Source: Apiospora phragmitis
Lineage: Eukaryota; Ascomycota; Sordariomycetes; Amphisphaeriales; Apiosporaceae
Length of the DNA: 64,000 bases
Direction of reading: 5' to 3'
Assembly (NCBI GenBank): GCA_038363925.1
Contig: JAQQWL010000002.1
Span: 2,046,001-2,110,000, forward strand
A model generated the notes under the pieces. The model did no database searches and was not told the origin of the DNA. It saw only the letters and a list, made by a program, of their open reading frames with translations. The position numbers and the translations under genes are program-made. Positions 45,109-56,485 of the stretch are shown in pieces. Within the stretch, counting starts at the first letter, position 1, and every line of letters begins with the position of its first letter.

Positions 45109-47276
45109 ATGATGGGCTTCAACCCACGTTCAACTGCCTTCGCGGCGGTCGTGACTTTGCTCGCCGACCTGGCGTGGGCGGCACCCTGTGCGTCGGACCC
45201 TTTCAAGATCCTCGACGCCCAGAGCTGGGTGAACCCCAACGACATGACCTGGGCCGACTTCAAGGCGCCGCCGGGCGTGGACTGGGCGGACCCGGCGCGC
45301 AAGGGCTCCGAGCGCAACTTCAACATCGCCCTCGTCACCATCGACTACCCGGACCGCGCCTTCGTGATCACGGGCGCGCCCAACTCGACCATCTACGGCA
45401 ACCCGCTCGCGAGCGCGTCGGGCATCGCGCGCGCCGACGTGCCGCAGTTCTACCGCGACCTGCTCAATACGCCGGGCGACGTCAACCGGGGCCACACGCT
45501 GCACGAGTACTGGATGCAGGACTCGCTGGGCCGCTACGGCGTCGACCTCACGGCGTTCGGCGCGTACGCCATGCCGGCCAGTTCCTTCGAGTACGGCATC
45601 GAGGATCAGATGAACGAGGGCTACTGCCCGGCGGGGTACCGGTGCGACCGCAATATCCGTGCCGACGCCCTGGGCCTCTGGCGCGCCGAAGTGGGGCAGG
45701 AGACGGCCGACTCGTTCGAGCTCGTCTTTATCCTGTCCGCGGGCCAGGACGAGTCCTCGACCTGGCAGGAATTTGGCGAGATGCGCTTCCAGAGCCGTGA
45801 CGACGTGCCCGACGCCTTCGGCCCGCCTCCGGGCACGGAAGGCAACGGCAATGACACCCTGCCTAACTGGGCCAAGACGCGCTACGTTGACTGGTCATCC
45901 TGGGCCGCCGCCTCCAACATCTGGCCCAACGCCGGTGACGGTTCGTCGACGCAGGGTGAGAGCTCGGGGATGGGCACTTACGCCCACGAACTTTCGCACT
46001 TGCTCGGAATCGGTAAGTCTCAGTCCTGCCTTTCACTGGAATTTATTTCCAAAACAAAAGGACTAATGAACGATAATAGGCGATAACTATAACAACCCTT
46101 ACGGTAACCCTCTGCGTCGCGCCTTTGCTGGTCCCTTCTCCATGCTCGACCGCGGCTCCTTCAACGGTCCTGGTGGTGAGTAGACCGTTGCATTGACAAT
46201 GTCCGTATGTCAAATGTGAATATATAACTAACAGTGTATACGAAACAGGTCCTCATACCCGTTGGCTTATCCCTCCCACAGAGGGTGGTTCGATGGGCAG
46301 CCTGCACAGTCTGCGCGACAAGGCCCAGCTCGGCCTCGTCAGCAACTCGAGCATCCTCCACCTGTCGCGCGAGGGGGTCGCCACCTCGGGCGTAGTAGTG
46401 GCAACGGTGACGGCGCGGGCCGTGGACCCGGGCCCGTCGGGCCTGATGGGCCTGCGCGTCGACATGGACGCGGACCGGTCCCCGCCCTGCTCGACCGAGA
46501 CCGACGTGCTCTGCGACGGCGGCGGCTACGACCACTACCACGTCGAGGTCGTCGACCGCATGGGCGCCGACAGCTTCCAGCCGGACCACGGCGTGCTGCT
46601 GTCCAAGACGACCGACGACGGCTGGACGCAGCCGTTCATGTGGACCGTCGACGCGAACCCGCAGGACATTGACCTCGTCGACTTCGTCCGCCCCAACGGC
46701 ACCGACGCCTACATCACCATGGGCGACTACCGCCAGCTGCTCGACGCCCTGTTCCACGCTGGCACGCGCTCGGGCTCCCAGTTCGAGTATGTGGATGCGG
46801 CGAACCGGCTGCACTTCTACGTCGTCGACATCCACCGCGACGACGCCGGCGTGCTCAGCTACACCGTCGCCGTGCGCTCGCTGGACGGCAGCGGTGGGCC
46901 CAGCACGCACGGCGTCGCGCTCGCGGCCGGGTCCGCGAAGGGGGTAGGAAACCCTGTGGCCAGTGGCGTCACTTGCGCGTTCGAGCTCAGCAACACAGGC
47001 ACTTTCGCCGGCGAGGGCGACGCGAGCCACCCGGATGACGCGGCGGCGTACCTCGACTCGGACGTCTACCGCCTCAGCGCCGCGGTCGAGGGCGCGGGCT
47101 GGAGGGTCGAGGTGCCGAACGCCCTGGCCGCCGTCAAGTTTGGGGAGTCGGCTACGGCCAAGGTGGCGGTCGGCGCTTCTGGTAATGCTACTGCTTCCGC
47201 AGTCGTCACTTTGACGGCGACTTCTGAGTCGGATGAAACTGTTGTGGCGACGGCGAAGTGCAGTGTTCCTAACTAG
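45109..47276 (+). CDS. secreted M6-family (immune inhibitor A-like) zinc metalloprotease
   Basis: Exons 45109-46012, 46080-46175 and 46249-47276; introns of 67 bp (GTAAGT, CTAAT, ATAG) and 73 bp (GTGAGT, CTAAC, ACAG); 675 residues. Signal peptide MMGFNPRSTAFAAVVTLLADLAWA. The catalytic domain opens NIALVTIDYPDRAFVIT and has the HEYWMQDSLGRYGVDL block of M6 peptidases. The zinc site YAHELSHLLGIGDNYNNPYG (HExxH) is rebuilt across the first splice, followed by FSMLDRGSFNGPGGPHTRW after the second. A ~330-residue beta-rich C-terminal region ends ATAKCSVPN. M6 enzymes are best known in bacteria as secreted proteases; fungal members are few and uncharacterised. The codons are extremely GC-biased, and a 375-codon antisense shadow ORF results. 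Confidence 0.9.
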
Positions 47277-48197
47277 ACTTAAGCTCAACCGCTAAACTAA
47301 TTATTATTGTTACTACCCCTGATATGATATTATTTCCCTGAACGTATATCTAACTTCACCCCTTAACAGTTGATAGCATGATGATCAGTAACTTGAACCA
47401 AAGAACTACACTGTCTCCCTAAACGCATGCTCCATTTGGCCAGACGTCACAGTTCAATGATCAACGGCTCATCTCCCCTAAGTGCCCGCCACCGGTTAGT
47501 AGACTCCAGTATATCCCAGCACCCCCTCAAAAGGGTCGCGTACTTCTCTCAGAACGCCGCCGACACCTCCCACCCGTCCCGCTGGACGGGCGGAGAAGGT
47601 ATGTCGGTAGGCATACGGCAAGCCCTCACGTTGAGTCCTAGCCTGGTAACAGTACCTTAGCAGCCAACCCAACAGCATTTAGTGATACAATAACTCACCT
47701 CTTGGAGGACAGGGACCGTAGTGCGGTTACTACCTCTCTACCTGGTCGCCAAGGTGGTTCCCGGTGCCATTCTTGTGGCTTTCTACTTCCGGGTTGAAAA
47801 GAATATTTGAGACTGGAACTAGGACATGCAGATACATTACAGCTCGAAGGGTAAAGAGCTTACCTAGACAAGGGTATCCGTCCGGTTGGGAGTACAAAAA
47901 GGGCCCCCTTGCATGTCGGCGGGCCATTCATCCATTCGCTCATTCATTCATGTAACTTGCTCACGGCGCTAGTAAGTCATCCGAACCGATGGCGATCACA
48001 TTCATCTCGCCTTTGTACGACAAGCCTGCCATCCAAAGCTGTGGCTTGCTTACATGCCATGAAACTCGGTCCTCTCATTCGGTATCGGGAACTGACGTAA
48101 CAACTTCACTACACTGAAGCGCACACATATAAAGATGTTAGTTTACCCCACCATGAGCTGCTCGTCATGAAGCGGCAGAACAAGCTTGTCATTCCCC
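47277..48197. other. intergenic, no gene seen
   Basis: Short ORFs only. It probably contains the SDR promoter. Confidence 0.45.
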
Positions 48198-49501
48198 ATG
48201 AACCAGAAGTTGGCACCTCTGAAGTTTGGGAAGATGGCAGCAGGTATGCTGGGTCATTACGTCCGTTCTCAGTTCTTCACCAACCTCCCCGTTCCCAAAA
48301 AGGACTTCTCGGGCCACACCATCATCGTCACCGGGTCCAACCAGGGCATTGGTTTGGAAGCTGCCCGCCATCTGGTCCGCCTCAAGGCGGCCAAGGTCAT
48401 CCTCGCCGTACGCACGGTTTCCAAGGGAGAAGAGGCAAAGAGGTCCATAGAAGCCTCCACGGGTAGACAGAATGTCATAGAAGTTGTAAGCAAGTTCTCA
48501 GCCCCAAGAAGTTATTGGAATGATTTAGCCGAGGGTGGGTGAGAAGCACGCACTCACTAACAGAGGGTTACCCCTACTTATGCAGTGGCCCTTGGACCTG
48601 TGCAGCTACGCCTCCGTCCAAGCCTTCGCCGAGCGCGCGAAGACCAGCCTGGAGCGGCTGGACGCGCTCGTGTCCAACGCCGGGATCAACATTTCCGCCT
48701 TCGAGCCGGCCGAAGACAACGAGTCCATCACCACGGCCAACCTCGTCAGCACGTTCCTCTTGGTGCTTCTACTGCTCCCCAAGCTGCGCGAGACGTCGCT
48801 CGATCACAATAAAGACGCCGTGTTGACCTTCGCCGGGTCCTTCCTGCACCTGGTGGCACGGTTCGACGAACGCAAGGCCCCCGACATCCTGGAGGCCTGC
48901 GCAGATCCCAAGACGACAGATATGTCCGACAGGTAAGGAGAGAGACGCCACGCGCAGATCCTGCCACCATCCTGTCTTAGAGGCTTACTTTGATGATCAT
49001 GTACAATTAATGGATTGCTTGTTGCAGGTATAATACCTCGAAACTGATGGAACTCCTCGCAACCCGCGAGCTGTCAGAGCAGTTGAACCGGTCGACGAAA
49101 CCCGGCAACATCATCGCCTCCATCGTCAACCCGGGGTCAGTGCGGACCAACATCAACCACAGCCAGCATCTCCTTGTCCGGGCGGTCATGTTCGTCCTGC
49201 TCCTGATCGTGGGCCGCCACGGTCGAAATGGGCGGCCGAACCATGGTCCATCCGTGCGTGGCCGGCAAGGAGTCGCACGGACAGTATCTCGAAAACTGCG
49301 AAGTTGGGGTGTAAGTCGACACAGAGCCGCTCCAACACTTGCTTTCTGGATAGAGAAAGTAAAGGCTGACCTCTTGATGTTTGACATAGTCCTTCGGATT
49401 TTGTTAGGAGCGCCGAGGGATTGGAGACGCAGAAGAAACTGTGGGAGCAGCTGCTCGATAAGCTAGAACATATTGATCCTGGAATATCCGCAAATATCTA
49501 G
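48198..49501 (+). CDS. short-chain dehydrogenase/reductase (retinol-dehydrogenase-like), one frame break
   Basis: Exons 48198-48485, 48586-48932, 49028-49310 and 49390-49501, all with GTAAG donors; ~342 residues. Start MNQKLAPLKFGK, with an alternative at the downstream MAAGMLGHY. Cofactor motif TGSNQGIGLEAA, DLCSYASV (Asp for adenine), SNAGIN, active-site Ser in FAGSFLHLVA, and YNTSK (YxxxK) rebuilt across intron 2, followed by NPGSVRTNI. A hydrophobic segment (LLVRAVMFVLLLIVGR) may tether it to a membrane. Just after it one extra base near 49215 (cgccacg for cgcacg) shifts the frame. Removing it gives TVEMGGRTMVHPCVAGKES and then the spliced end PSDFVRSAEGLETQKKLWEQLL. Fungal members act on polyketide, terpenoid or lipid ketones; the substrate is unknown. 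Confidence 0.85.
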
Positions 49502-50416
49502 CAACCTGACTTAGCAGAGAAGTATGCATGTTGATCGTACAAGGCAAGCACCGACTGCAGCTTTGGGTACGCAAATAGGGAGAAGCGGTGGGGGTCCGGG
49601 GACGACCAACAACCAAGAGGGCAGGTTACATATCTAAATTGATGCCTTGTATTTAACAAACAGGTGGCCGATTGGTGTAGTGGGTGCGGGCGCTTCTCTC
49701 GGTGGGCGATTTGGCTTCGATGACCTATTAAAAGAGGCTCTGAGTTCAAATCTAACCCATACAAAACAAAAGACCTGGCGATAGCATGTTAACCACATAT
49801 GCCACGCACGACACACCTTTTTTTTTTTCCCCCTATTTCTCCCCCCTATTCCTTGCCAGCATAGTAGCAACTGTGGTTTTTCTTTTCATCAAGAAATGGG
49901 GGGCAACATACAAGCTTCAGAGTTTATGGACGGCCATGAATGCATAACTACATAATTTGCATAAACTCCTCTTGCCCATCACGTATATAAAACGCAAATT
50001 TATGTGCCAATATGTCGCATCAAATGTGAGATGATTGACCATCAGTGCCCCCAAAGGTCGCCCAACCCCTGAGCCTCCCTAGTTGGAAACACTGATCTCG
50101 ATCCCACCCCCAGAGCCACGTCCAGGACAATTAAGCTCACCAGTAGACCTGGAGAGTCCATGTCCCCTTCCGTCATAAGTACCTAGTTGACCCCGATGTC
50201 GATCTTCAAGACTATCACAAATTGAGGACTACCAGGGGGAGGTTTCTCCTAGGTACCTCAGAAGACAGGAAAGTTGCCGATGAATTGATGGTTGCTGTTA
50301 TCATGAACGAGTCCGAACATCATTTTGGTCAACTTTGAACATATTTCGAGAAGGGAAGTTGGCGAGACGCCCCTGGCGGTGGGCGTTCTTCTTTTGGACG
50401 TCCCTCTGGTACGCGT
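49502..50416. other. convergent intergenic region with a tRNA-like relic
   Basis: No gene. A T11 run lies at 49818-49828. A segment at about 49666-49760 has tRNA-like A-box and B-box sequences (see findings). Confidence 0.4.
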
Positions 50417-51545
50417 TTACGCGAGGTCTCGTAGAACATAACTCTCGGCCACGGAACCCCCAACCGAGGACCGTTTATCGTCGTTCTTGAAAAGAAACCC
50501 GGGATGAGCAATCATAAGGCAGAAGACCGCAGAGATTACCATACTAGATTTCAGGGTTGGTTAGCCAGATTCCTAGGGGATATCAAGCCATGTATGTAGT
50601 TTTCGAGGGAATAAGGGGTCATGGGAAAAAGAACACTTACACCCCCTCCAAGCCGATGAAGAGGCCCTCCTCACGGATCAAAGCACCCATGTACCCGTTG
50701 CGCAGCTCGACCAGGCGGTAAGCGCACCGCGTCAGGATCAGGAGAACGGCCAGGGCCATGAAGCCGAAGAAGAGCTGGGCCCGGCGCCCGAACCTGTCCG
50801 TCGCGCCCTCGCGGAAGTACCGGATCAGGTAGTCGGCGAAGAGGCCGCAAAAAATCACCATGACGGCGACCTGCATGCTAAGCCCCGCCAGGGCCATGTC
50901 GACACCGACCTTGCTCATGGCTGATGACCCGATGGCGGCGGCCGAGACGGTCGACAGGGCGCCGCCGGCCGCCTGGAAGAGGAGGCAGACCACGTCGCAG
51001 GTGATGAAGATCCAGTAGAAGAGGTACGGTGGAAGGTGTGACGCAGAGCGCGAGAAGTATCGGATCCTGTATCATTATGAGTATAACCAAGCTCATGGTC
51101 AAGTAGGTTCCACATACGCGTCCGCGAGGGTAACATAGATGGCCGCCGAGTAATACACCGGACCGCTGGTTATGCAGACTGAAGGGCAGAATCGTGGTGA
51201 GCCAATAACACCTTAGAGAATAGGGAAGGAATATAGCTTACTGATCTGGATTATGAAGGCGGTAAAGTTGAAGGGGTTATGGTACAGGGCGATTCGAGCG
51301 GCGTAGCCTGTTACAGCATTGCAAGCGCCGACGACCATGCACCCCATGAAGAACCATGTCTTCCGTCGGACGCCCAGATAGATGTGGATAGCGGCCGATA
51401 ACAGATAGAGACAGAGAAAGGTGATGTTGGCTGCCAGGCTAGGTCTGTACCCATAGACGGTCATCTCAACTGGGCATAAGTCCAGAGTGCAGTTGGCCTT
51501 GGGGCCGAATGGTGCCATCCATTTTAGCAGAGCCGGAGGCAACAT
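50417..51545 (-). CDS. RTA1-like seven-transmembrane protein
   Basis: Exons 51242-51545, 51118-51178, 50641-51066 and 50417-50543; introns of 63, 51 and 97 bp; 305 residues. Hydrophobic spans: SLAANITFLCLYLLSAAIHIYL, TWFFMGCMVVGACNAVTGYAAR, FTAFIIQIICITSGPVYYSAAIYVTL (rebuilt by splicing), PYLFYWIFITCDVVCLLFQAAGGAL, ALAGLSMQVAVMVIFCGLFADYLI, LFFGFMALAVLLILTRCAYRL and VMVISAVFCLMIAHPGFLF. This is the Rta1/Rsb1/Pug1 lipid-translocating-exporter family layout, including RxxYRxVE-like RCAYRLVEL and the PxYYSAAIY block. Members are linked to azole and 7-aminocholesterol resistance or sphingoid-base export. All frames are clean. The cytosolic tail is short and charged. Confidence 0.9.
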
Positions 51546-52204
51546 AGTTGATGTGTTCACCCTTCTGAGAAAGACAGGTTGACAGGGAGTATCTTAAGAT
51601 ACCTGAGCTGAGCGGTGAAGTATCGAAAAGGGGCGCACTGAGAAGATGCGTAGCAACTGAAATCGCCGTCGCTTTTTTTTTCTTCAGGTTTGATGCCGCC
51701 AAGTCGACCCAGCAGCAACAAATACTTCCAACAGGCTGATCAACTATCCCACGAATGAAAAAAGGAAAAATTCAAGAGGGTGCGTTCTTTTTTGAGTTCA
51801 GTCTATTCAGTGCTAACCTGCTCGTTACGGCCCGAGGAACTCTCGAAGTTAGCATAGGAAAGAGCGCAAGTTATTTCGGATAATCCAACGTGTCAATTTC
51901 TTTTGTCTCATGGATATCTTCTTGTTTCCCATGATCTCAGGTTTGAGGGCATTTATATATTGTAAATTGGTATCAATGGTGATGTGGTGTCCAGAGCTCA
52001 AACTCCGCAACCGCTCCCCGAAATTGCCACGGGATAACACTCTAGAACATCTCGAACGACGCCTCTTCGTATCCGGCGTCAACTTCCCCAGACTCAATGC
52101 TAGGCTACCTAGGTAGCTGTCCGTGCATGAAGGGCTAAGGGCTCAGGGCTCCTGATGAGTGCGCCACGGCTTCTCCTTTCCTTCATGCCTTGCAGATCAA
52201 CCAA
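51546..52204. other. intergenic, no gene seen
   Basis: Sequence between two minus-strand genes, presumably the RTA1 promoter and the ADH 3' region. Confidence 0.5.
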
Positions 52205-53415
52205 TCAAAGCTTCGAACGCAAGTCTGCCAAAAAGTATTAGAACCGTGGAGCCGAGAGGGCTGGAAATTTAGGAGAAGCCACTTACAACCATATCCCTGA
52301 CGTGCTACGCCAACATCCTTCTTCTCCTCAGGATTCGGGAACACCACGACAGCCCGGCCCGTCAAGGTCCCCGCCCGAAGCTTCTCGTACGCCTCCGGGA
52401 TCCGGTCGAACCCGAACCTCTGCACGTCGATCCGGAGCTTCCCCAACCGCGCCAGGTCGCAGACCTCGCGCAGGTCCTGCCGCGTGCTGCCGAGGCTGAC
52501 AGCGAACTCGCAGCTCGTCGCCATCCGGCCCCAGCCGACCTCGAGCGCGCCCCCCGGATGCATCCCCACCAGCACGATGCGCCCCCGCGGCCGCGAGATC
52601 CGGGCCGCGAGCTGCAGCGTCGCCGTGCTGCCGACGAAGTCGATGATGACATCGACGCCCCGGCCCCGCGTCAGCTCCATGATCTCGTCCCCAGCTCTTT
52701 TACCGTCGTCACCGTTGTCTCCTTCAGGGGATAGGACCGCGGCGTCCGCTTCCACCTCTCGCGCCACCTTCAGCCGGTCCTTGCTGGTATCCACGGCGTA
52801 GATCTGCGCCGCCGAGAGCAGCTTGACGAACTGCACGCCGTACGTGCCCAGTCCGCCGATGCCGATCAGGGCCGCGCTCGTGCCCGGCTTGAGCCGCTGG
52901 ACCACCGTCTGGACGGCGTGGTACGCCGTGACGGCCGCGTCGGTCAGGGGCGCGTAGTCGGCGGGGTCGACGTCGAACCCGACGGAGATGACCTCGGCCC
53001 GCGGCGCGACGAGGAACTCGGCCAGGCCGCCGTCGCCGCCGCAGCCGCGGCCGGTCGCGATGGCGCCGCGCTTGAAGGCCTGGCAGCGGTTCTCCATGCC
53101 GTCGGTGCAGGCGCGGCAGTTGCCGCAGTGGGGCATGTGGTGGACGACGACGGCCTCGCCGACGGCCAGGTCCGTCACGTTGGCGCCCAGCGCGGCGACG
53201 TAGCCGGCGTTCTCGTGGCCCAGGACGTAGTCGGCGTCGACCGCCGCCGCGTAGGGCTCGGACCCGGGCTGGCTGTCCATCATGTCCAGGTCGGACCGGC
53301 AGAGCCCGGCGGCCCGCATGCGGATGAGGACGTCGTTGGGGCCGGGCTTGGGTTTGGGTATCTCGGCATACTGGCCTGGCTGGCCCCACTGGACGAGCTT
53401 GAAGGCCTTCATCAT
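52205..53415 (-). CDS. zinc-containing medium-chain alcohol dehydrogenase ending in a spliced SKL
   Basis: Exon 1 is 52287-53415; a 62-bp intron 52225-52286 (GTAAGT, CTAAT 12 nt before GCAG) joins it to a 20-nt last exon 52205-52224; 382 residues. Unspliced reading runs on 28 residues further to a stop at 52183 and has no family match at its end. MDR features: GLCRSDLD (catalytic Cys), GHENAG (catalytic His/Glu), structural zinc Cys CGNCRACTDGMENRC, GGLAEF, Rossmann motif IGIGGLGTYG, VDTSKDRL and the end LTGRAVVVFP. Splicing gives the C-terminus YLRSKL, where SKL is the canonical type 1 peroxisomal signal. NAD(P)-linked oxidation of an alcohol, possibly in peroxisomes. The start is MMKAF; the second Met is equally possible. 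Confidence 0.9.
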
Positions 53416-55234
53416 TTTCCGGGGGCGTTGTTCTTCGACAGTAATGACTGAGTTTTGTTCTTTCAGATGGATAGGGACGGATATTCATCCTAATTTCACA
53501 GCCGACGGTACTTGCTCTCTCAAATATAACAACCCATGGTCCCTCCGGGATGCTTTATACCACGCATAGCAAGACAGATACTGAGCCGTGCACAAGGATG
53601 ATTATCCTAAGGGCCTGATGGTGGGAACGTCTTACCTAGCGCTGGCGGCACATCGGGCATCATGGGCTCTGATGGTCACCAGTTCGTGTGACTTGGTAGG
53701 ACTATGGGGATGAAAGTAGTACGAAAAAGACTTAAAGTAAGTGTTATCGCACCCAATTTGCCAACCCGTTAGCGTAGGTTTATCCTCTTGAGCGCCAAGT
53801 ACACCGACTAGAGGGGGATACGGTTCTGTAATATCTGATTGGATGCATGAGAGTGCATGAGCCAGATCGTGGGGCGTGCTGGCTCTACTCCAAGAAGGTG
53901 TGTACGCTTGTTGATTGGTTTAGAAGAAAAAAGTATTTGGCGCTCAGGCGGATAAGGATTTCAGCTCCACGCGGGATTGGGACGATGTTCATAAATGGCT
54001 CGTTGCGGTGAATCACGGGAGTTGCTTTCCCGTGCACGGGATGTTTCTTTTCTTTTTTTGGACCCTCTTCTTTCTTCCTTCTTTTTCTCCCCGTGATCTT
54101 CCATTCGGCCGCCACCCACCGGGGACCTACCTAAGTAGTTTTCGTGCTAAGAACGCCGTGCTGATTACGCGGTGCCCATGTGACTCTGTGATACGGGCTG
54201 ACAAAGATATGCCAACATAGAACCATATCCATCCTAGTGGTATGGATGATGCAAATTCCGTGTGGCGCTACTCGGCTCCGGAAGCGTTTACGACATTGGA
54301 GGGTAAGCAAGGTCATCCATCGCGACGCACAACGTGATGAAGAACTTAAAAAAGAACGGTTTCGTCTCATCCTGTCTCAAATTAAAAGGACGAACTGCTA
54401 TCAGCTTTTCAAGGAACCGCATCCTCCATACTCGGCCCCTATATTATAAGAGCAGTCAGCCGAGTGTGAAAGTCTCGGTAAGACTAGAGGCAACATCCTG
54501 ACGACGCTCAAACCCTGGTGGGACCCGACTAGGCTCAGGAACTTAGTCGACGGAAAGGCTTCTTCTTGTTGTTGACGAAAGCACAGTGGCCCTACAACTA
54601 TCACAGTTTTCGAGATTGATCCCTTGTTCACCCAGCGCTGGGTTCTCGGATGTTCCCTTTCTGGAATTGTAGCGGATATAAGAGAGGGTAGATAGTCACT
54701 CGTCTGACATGTTGTACATATGCTTATCATCGTGTGTCGGTGTGCTTCTTCATTTTGTCCTAACTGAAAGAAATATGGTAGAGGAAAACCAATATAGACC
54801 GAAATAAACAGCCCATCGATCAGCAATTTCCTCCACTATGAGCCTCAAATTCATAAAGCTCTCAGAGCGATTATCACTTCATGCAGACGAGCCAACTCCA
54901 AAGTCGATTGATATCTCTGAGGGCTGGGCTGGGATTATCCCTCACGAAATATTACCTGCAAACTTGGAGACCAACCACCGTACCAGTCACAGAAAAAATC
55001 GTAATCGTGGATAACCTGCTGAGTTTCTGCGTATTGGGGTTATATACGACCGCAGGTTTACGGATTTCTCGAGCTACGTTCTGAAAACGTGTTCTGATGC
55101 ATCGACCTCCTCCATATTTCTGGGTCCTTCTCTGTTGCCTGCTTAGCGGTGCTGAACGAGCTGCGGTGCCATGTCGAGTTCTCAAACCTGCGCACATAGT
55201 GGTGCAACCGCGCCGGCGTCGTGGCCGCCGCCCC
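53416..55234. other. gene-free stretch
   Basis: About 1.8 kb with short ORFs only, and CT-rich tracts near 54047-54095. No gene supported. Confidence 0.4.
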
Positions 55235-56485
55235 TTACAGCCGATCCAAGCAGTCGGCCAGCCCGAAGGCGTAATAGTTCTGGTTGAAGGCACCCAAGTG
55301 ACAGGTGGGGTTGGACGCGCAGAGCGCCAGCAACATCATGTCAGAAGGGGGGTTGTCGTTTTCTATCATGGCGATGCGTAGGAGGACTCCGTCGATATCC
55401 TTGACTTGAGAGCTGGCGGTAGCCGAATGCCAAAGGGAGCTCGCGCGTGCCACCTCTAGGCCTACGCGTGCGCCTGCGGCGCTCGTGTAGTCGACCAGCG
55501 AGGGGATGCCGACGGGTCCGGCCAACGAGAAGAGCTCGGCGTACGTCGGGGTAAAGAACGAGGGCAGCAGCACGGAGACTTGCGAGGTAACACGTAGCAG
55601 CAGGCTTTCGCGAGTAGGAAATAGTCTGTTGGCGGCGCGCACTTTGTATGTTGCCTTGTCGCCATTGCACCACGACTCGTGCGTGATAGCTAGTTGGCAG
55701 TGAAGCTTGGCGAAGAACTGGTGTAGAGCTTCTTCGCGACTGTTCGTGATATGCGCGAACGTGAGACCAAGCACAACGGGGGCCTTGGGACTAGTGTCTG
55801 CACCGGGCGTTCTGATGCTGTCGCACAAGGCGCGGATGCCCTTGCCGACCAGGAGGACCTCGATGCCAGACTTCTCGAGAGCAGTGATGGCGTCGCCCAG
55901 CTCGCCTAACTCGCGGAGGGGACTCATAAACTTGCGGGCGTCTGGCTGGTCCAAGGGGAGACGGGTAGCCTGGTGAAGGGCCGCCACGTTCCGAGCTGAG
56001 AGGGGGTCGAGGATCATGGTGCGCAGCTCGGGCATGCAGAAGACCTTGTTAACGAGAAAATCCAGGCCGCGACAACCGGGAAGATTGCGTTGGCCAGGAT
56101 TGTGATGGTTACGTTGGTTAAGTTGGCCGAGACCTTGTTCGTCATGACTTTGTTCGTCGTGACCATGTTGGCTGAGGTCATGCCGGCCGAGGTCATGCTG
56201 GTCAAGGGCATGCTGGTCAAGGGCATGCTGGTCTAGCTGCCCAGATTGGCTAAGAGACTGTTCGTAATGGTCATATTGAACAAGAAGACTGCGGGATTGG
56301 ATAGGACCCCAAGGTTGATTAGGAAGAGGTCGGTTAAGAAGATTGCGAGGTCTGTTCAGACCGCCTCCGTTGGGGCCGCAAGGTTGGCCATTGGGAAGAA
56401 GAGGACCGACTGAGGCGTCGAGTGAACCAGAAGATGCATCATCGGGGTGGTGTGGGAAGAGCGAACTGCCGTGCGAGCCGCCCAT
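55235..56485 (-). CDS. unrecognised protein with an N-terminal pentapeptide (LDQHA-type) repeat
   Basis: A single exon is proposed from MGGSHGSSLFPHH at 56485, giving 416 residues. An open frame continues upstream to 56674 but reads like leader. Residues ~1-75 are Pro/Gly/Asn-rich. Residues ~81-125 are an imperfect five-residue repeat rich in His, Gln, Asp and Leu, encoded by 15-bp DNA units. The rest is globular-looking: FCMPELRTMILDPLSARNVAALHQATRLPL resembles a degenerate F-box-like helix pair, followed by YMSP-like MSPLRELG, IEVLLVGKGIRALCDS, VVLGLTFAHITN and a Cys-containing C-terminus. I do not recognise a catalytic family. The F-box likeness is weak and only a suggestion. Confidence 0.6.
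   Translation of the reverse strand: MGGSHGSSLFPHHPDDASSGSLDASVGPLLPNGQPCGPNGGGLNRPRNLLNRPLPNQPWGPIQSRSLLVQYDHYEQSLSQSGQLDQHALDQHALDQHDLGRHDLSQHGHDEQSHDEQGLGQLNQRNHHNPGQRNLPGCRGLDFLVNKVFCMPELRTMILDPLSARNVAALHQATRLPLDQPDARKFMSPLRELGELGDAITALEKSGIEVLLVGKGIRALCDSIRTPGADTSPKAPVVLGLTFAHITNSREEALHQFFAKLHCQLAITHESWCNGDKATYKVRAANRLFPTRESLLLRVTSQVSVLLPSFFTPTYAELFSLAGPVGIPSLVDYTSAAGARVGLEVARASSLWHSATASSQVKDIDGVLLRIAMIENDNPPSDMMLLALCASNPTCHLGAFNQNYYAFGLADCLDRL
56111..56245. repeat. 15-bp minisatellite inside a coding region
   Basis: About nine consecutive 15-bp units are in register from 56111. The units at 56201-56215 and 56216-56230 are identical (gtcaagggcatgctg), and neighbours such as gccgaggtcatgctg and gctgaggtcatgccg differ by a few bases. 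The unit length keeps the reading frame, so copy-number change alters the protein by five residues at a time. Confidence 0.8.

Noticed and set aside
46161..47288. 375-codon minus-strand ORF
   Set aside because: Antisense shadow of the very GC-rich M6 protease gene; Arg/Val/Gly-rich composition with no motifs.
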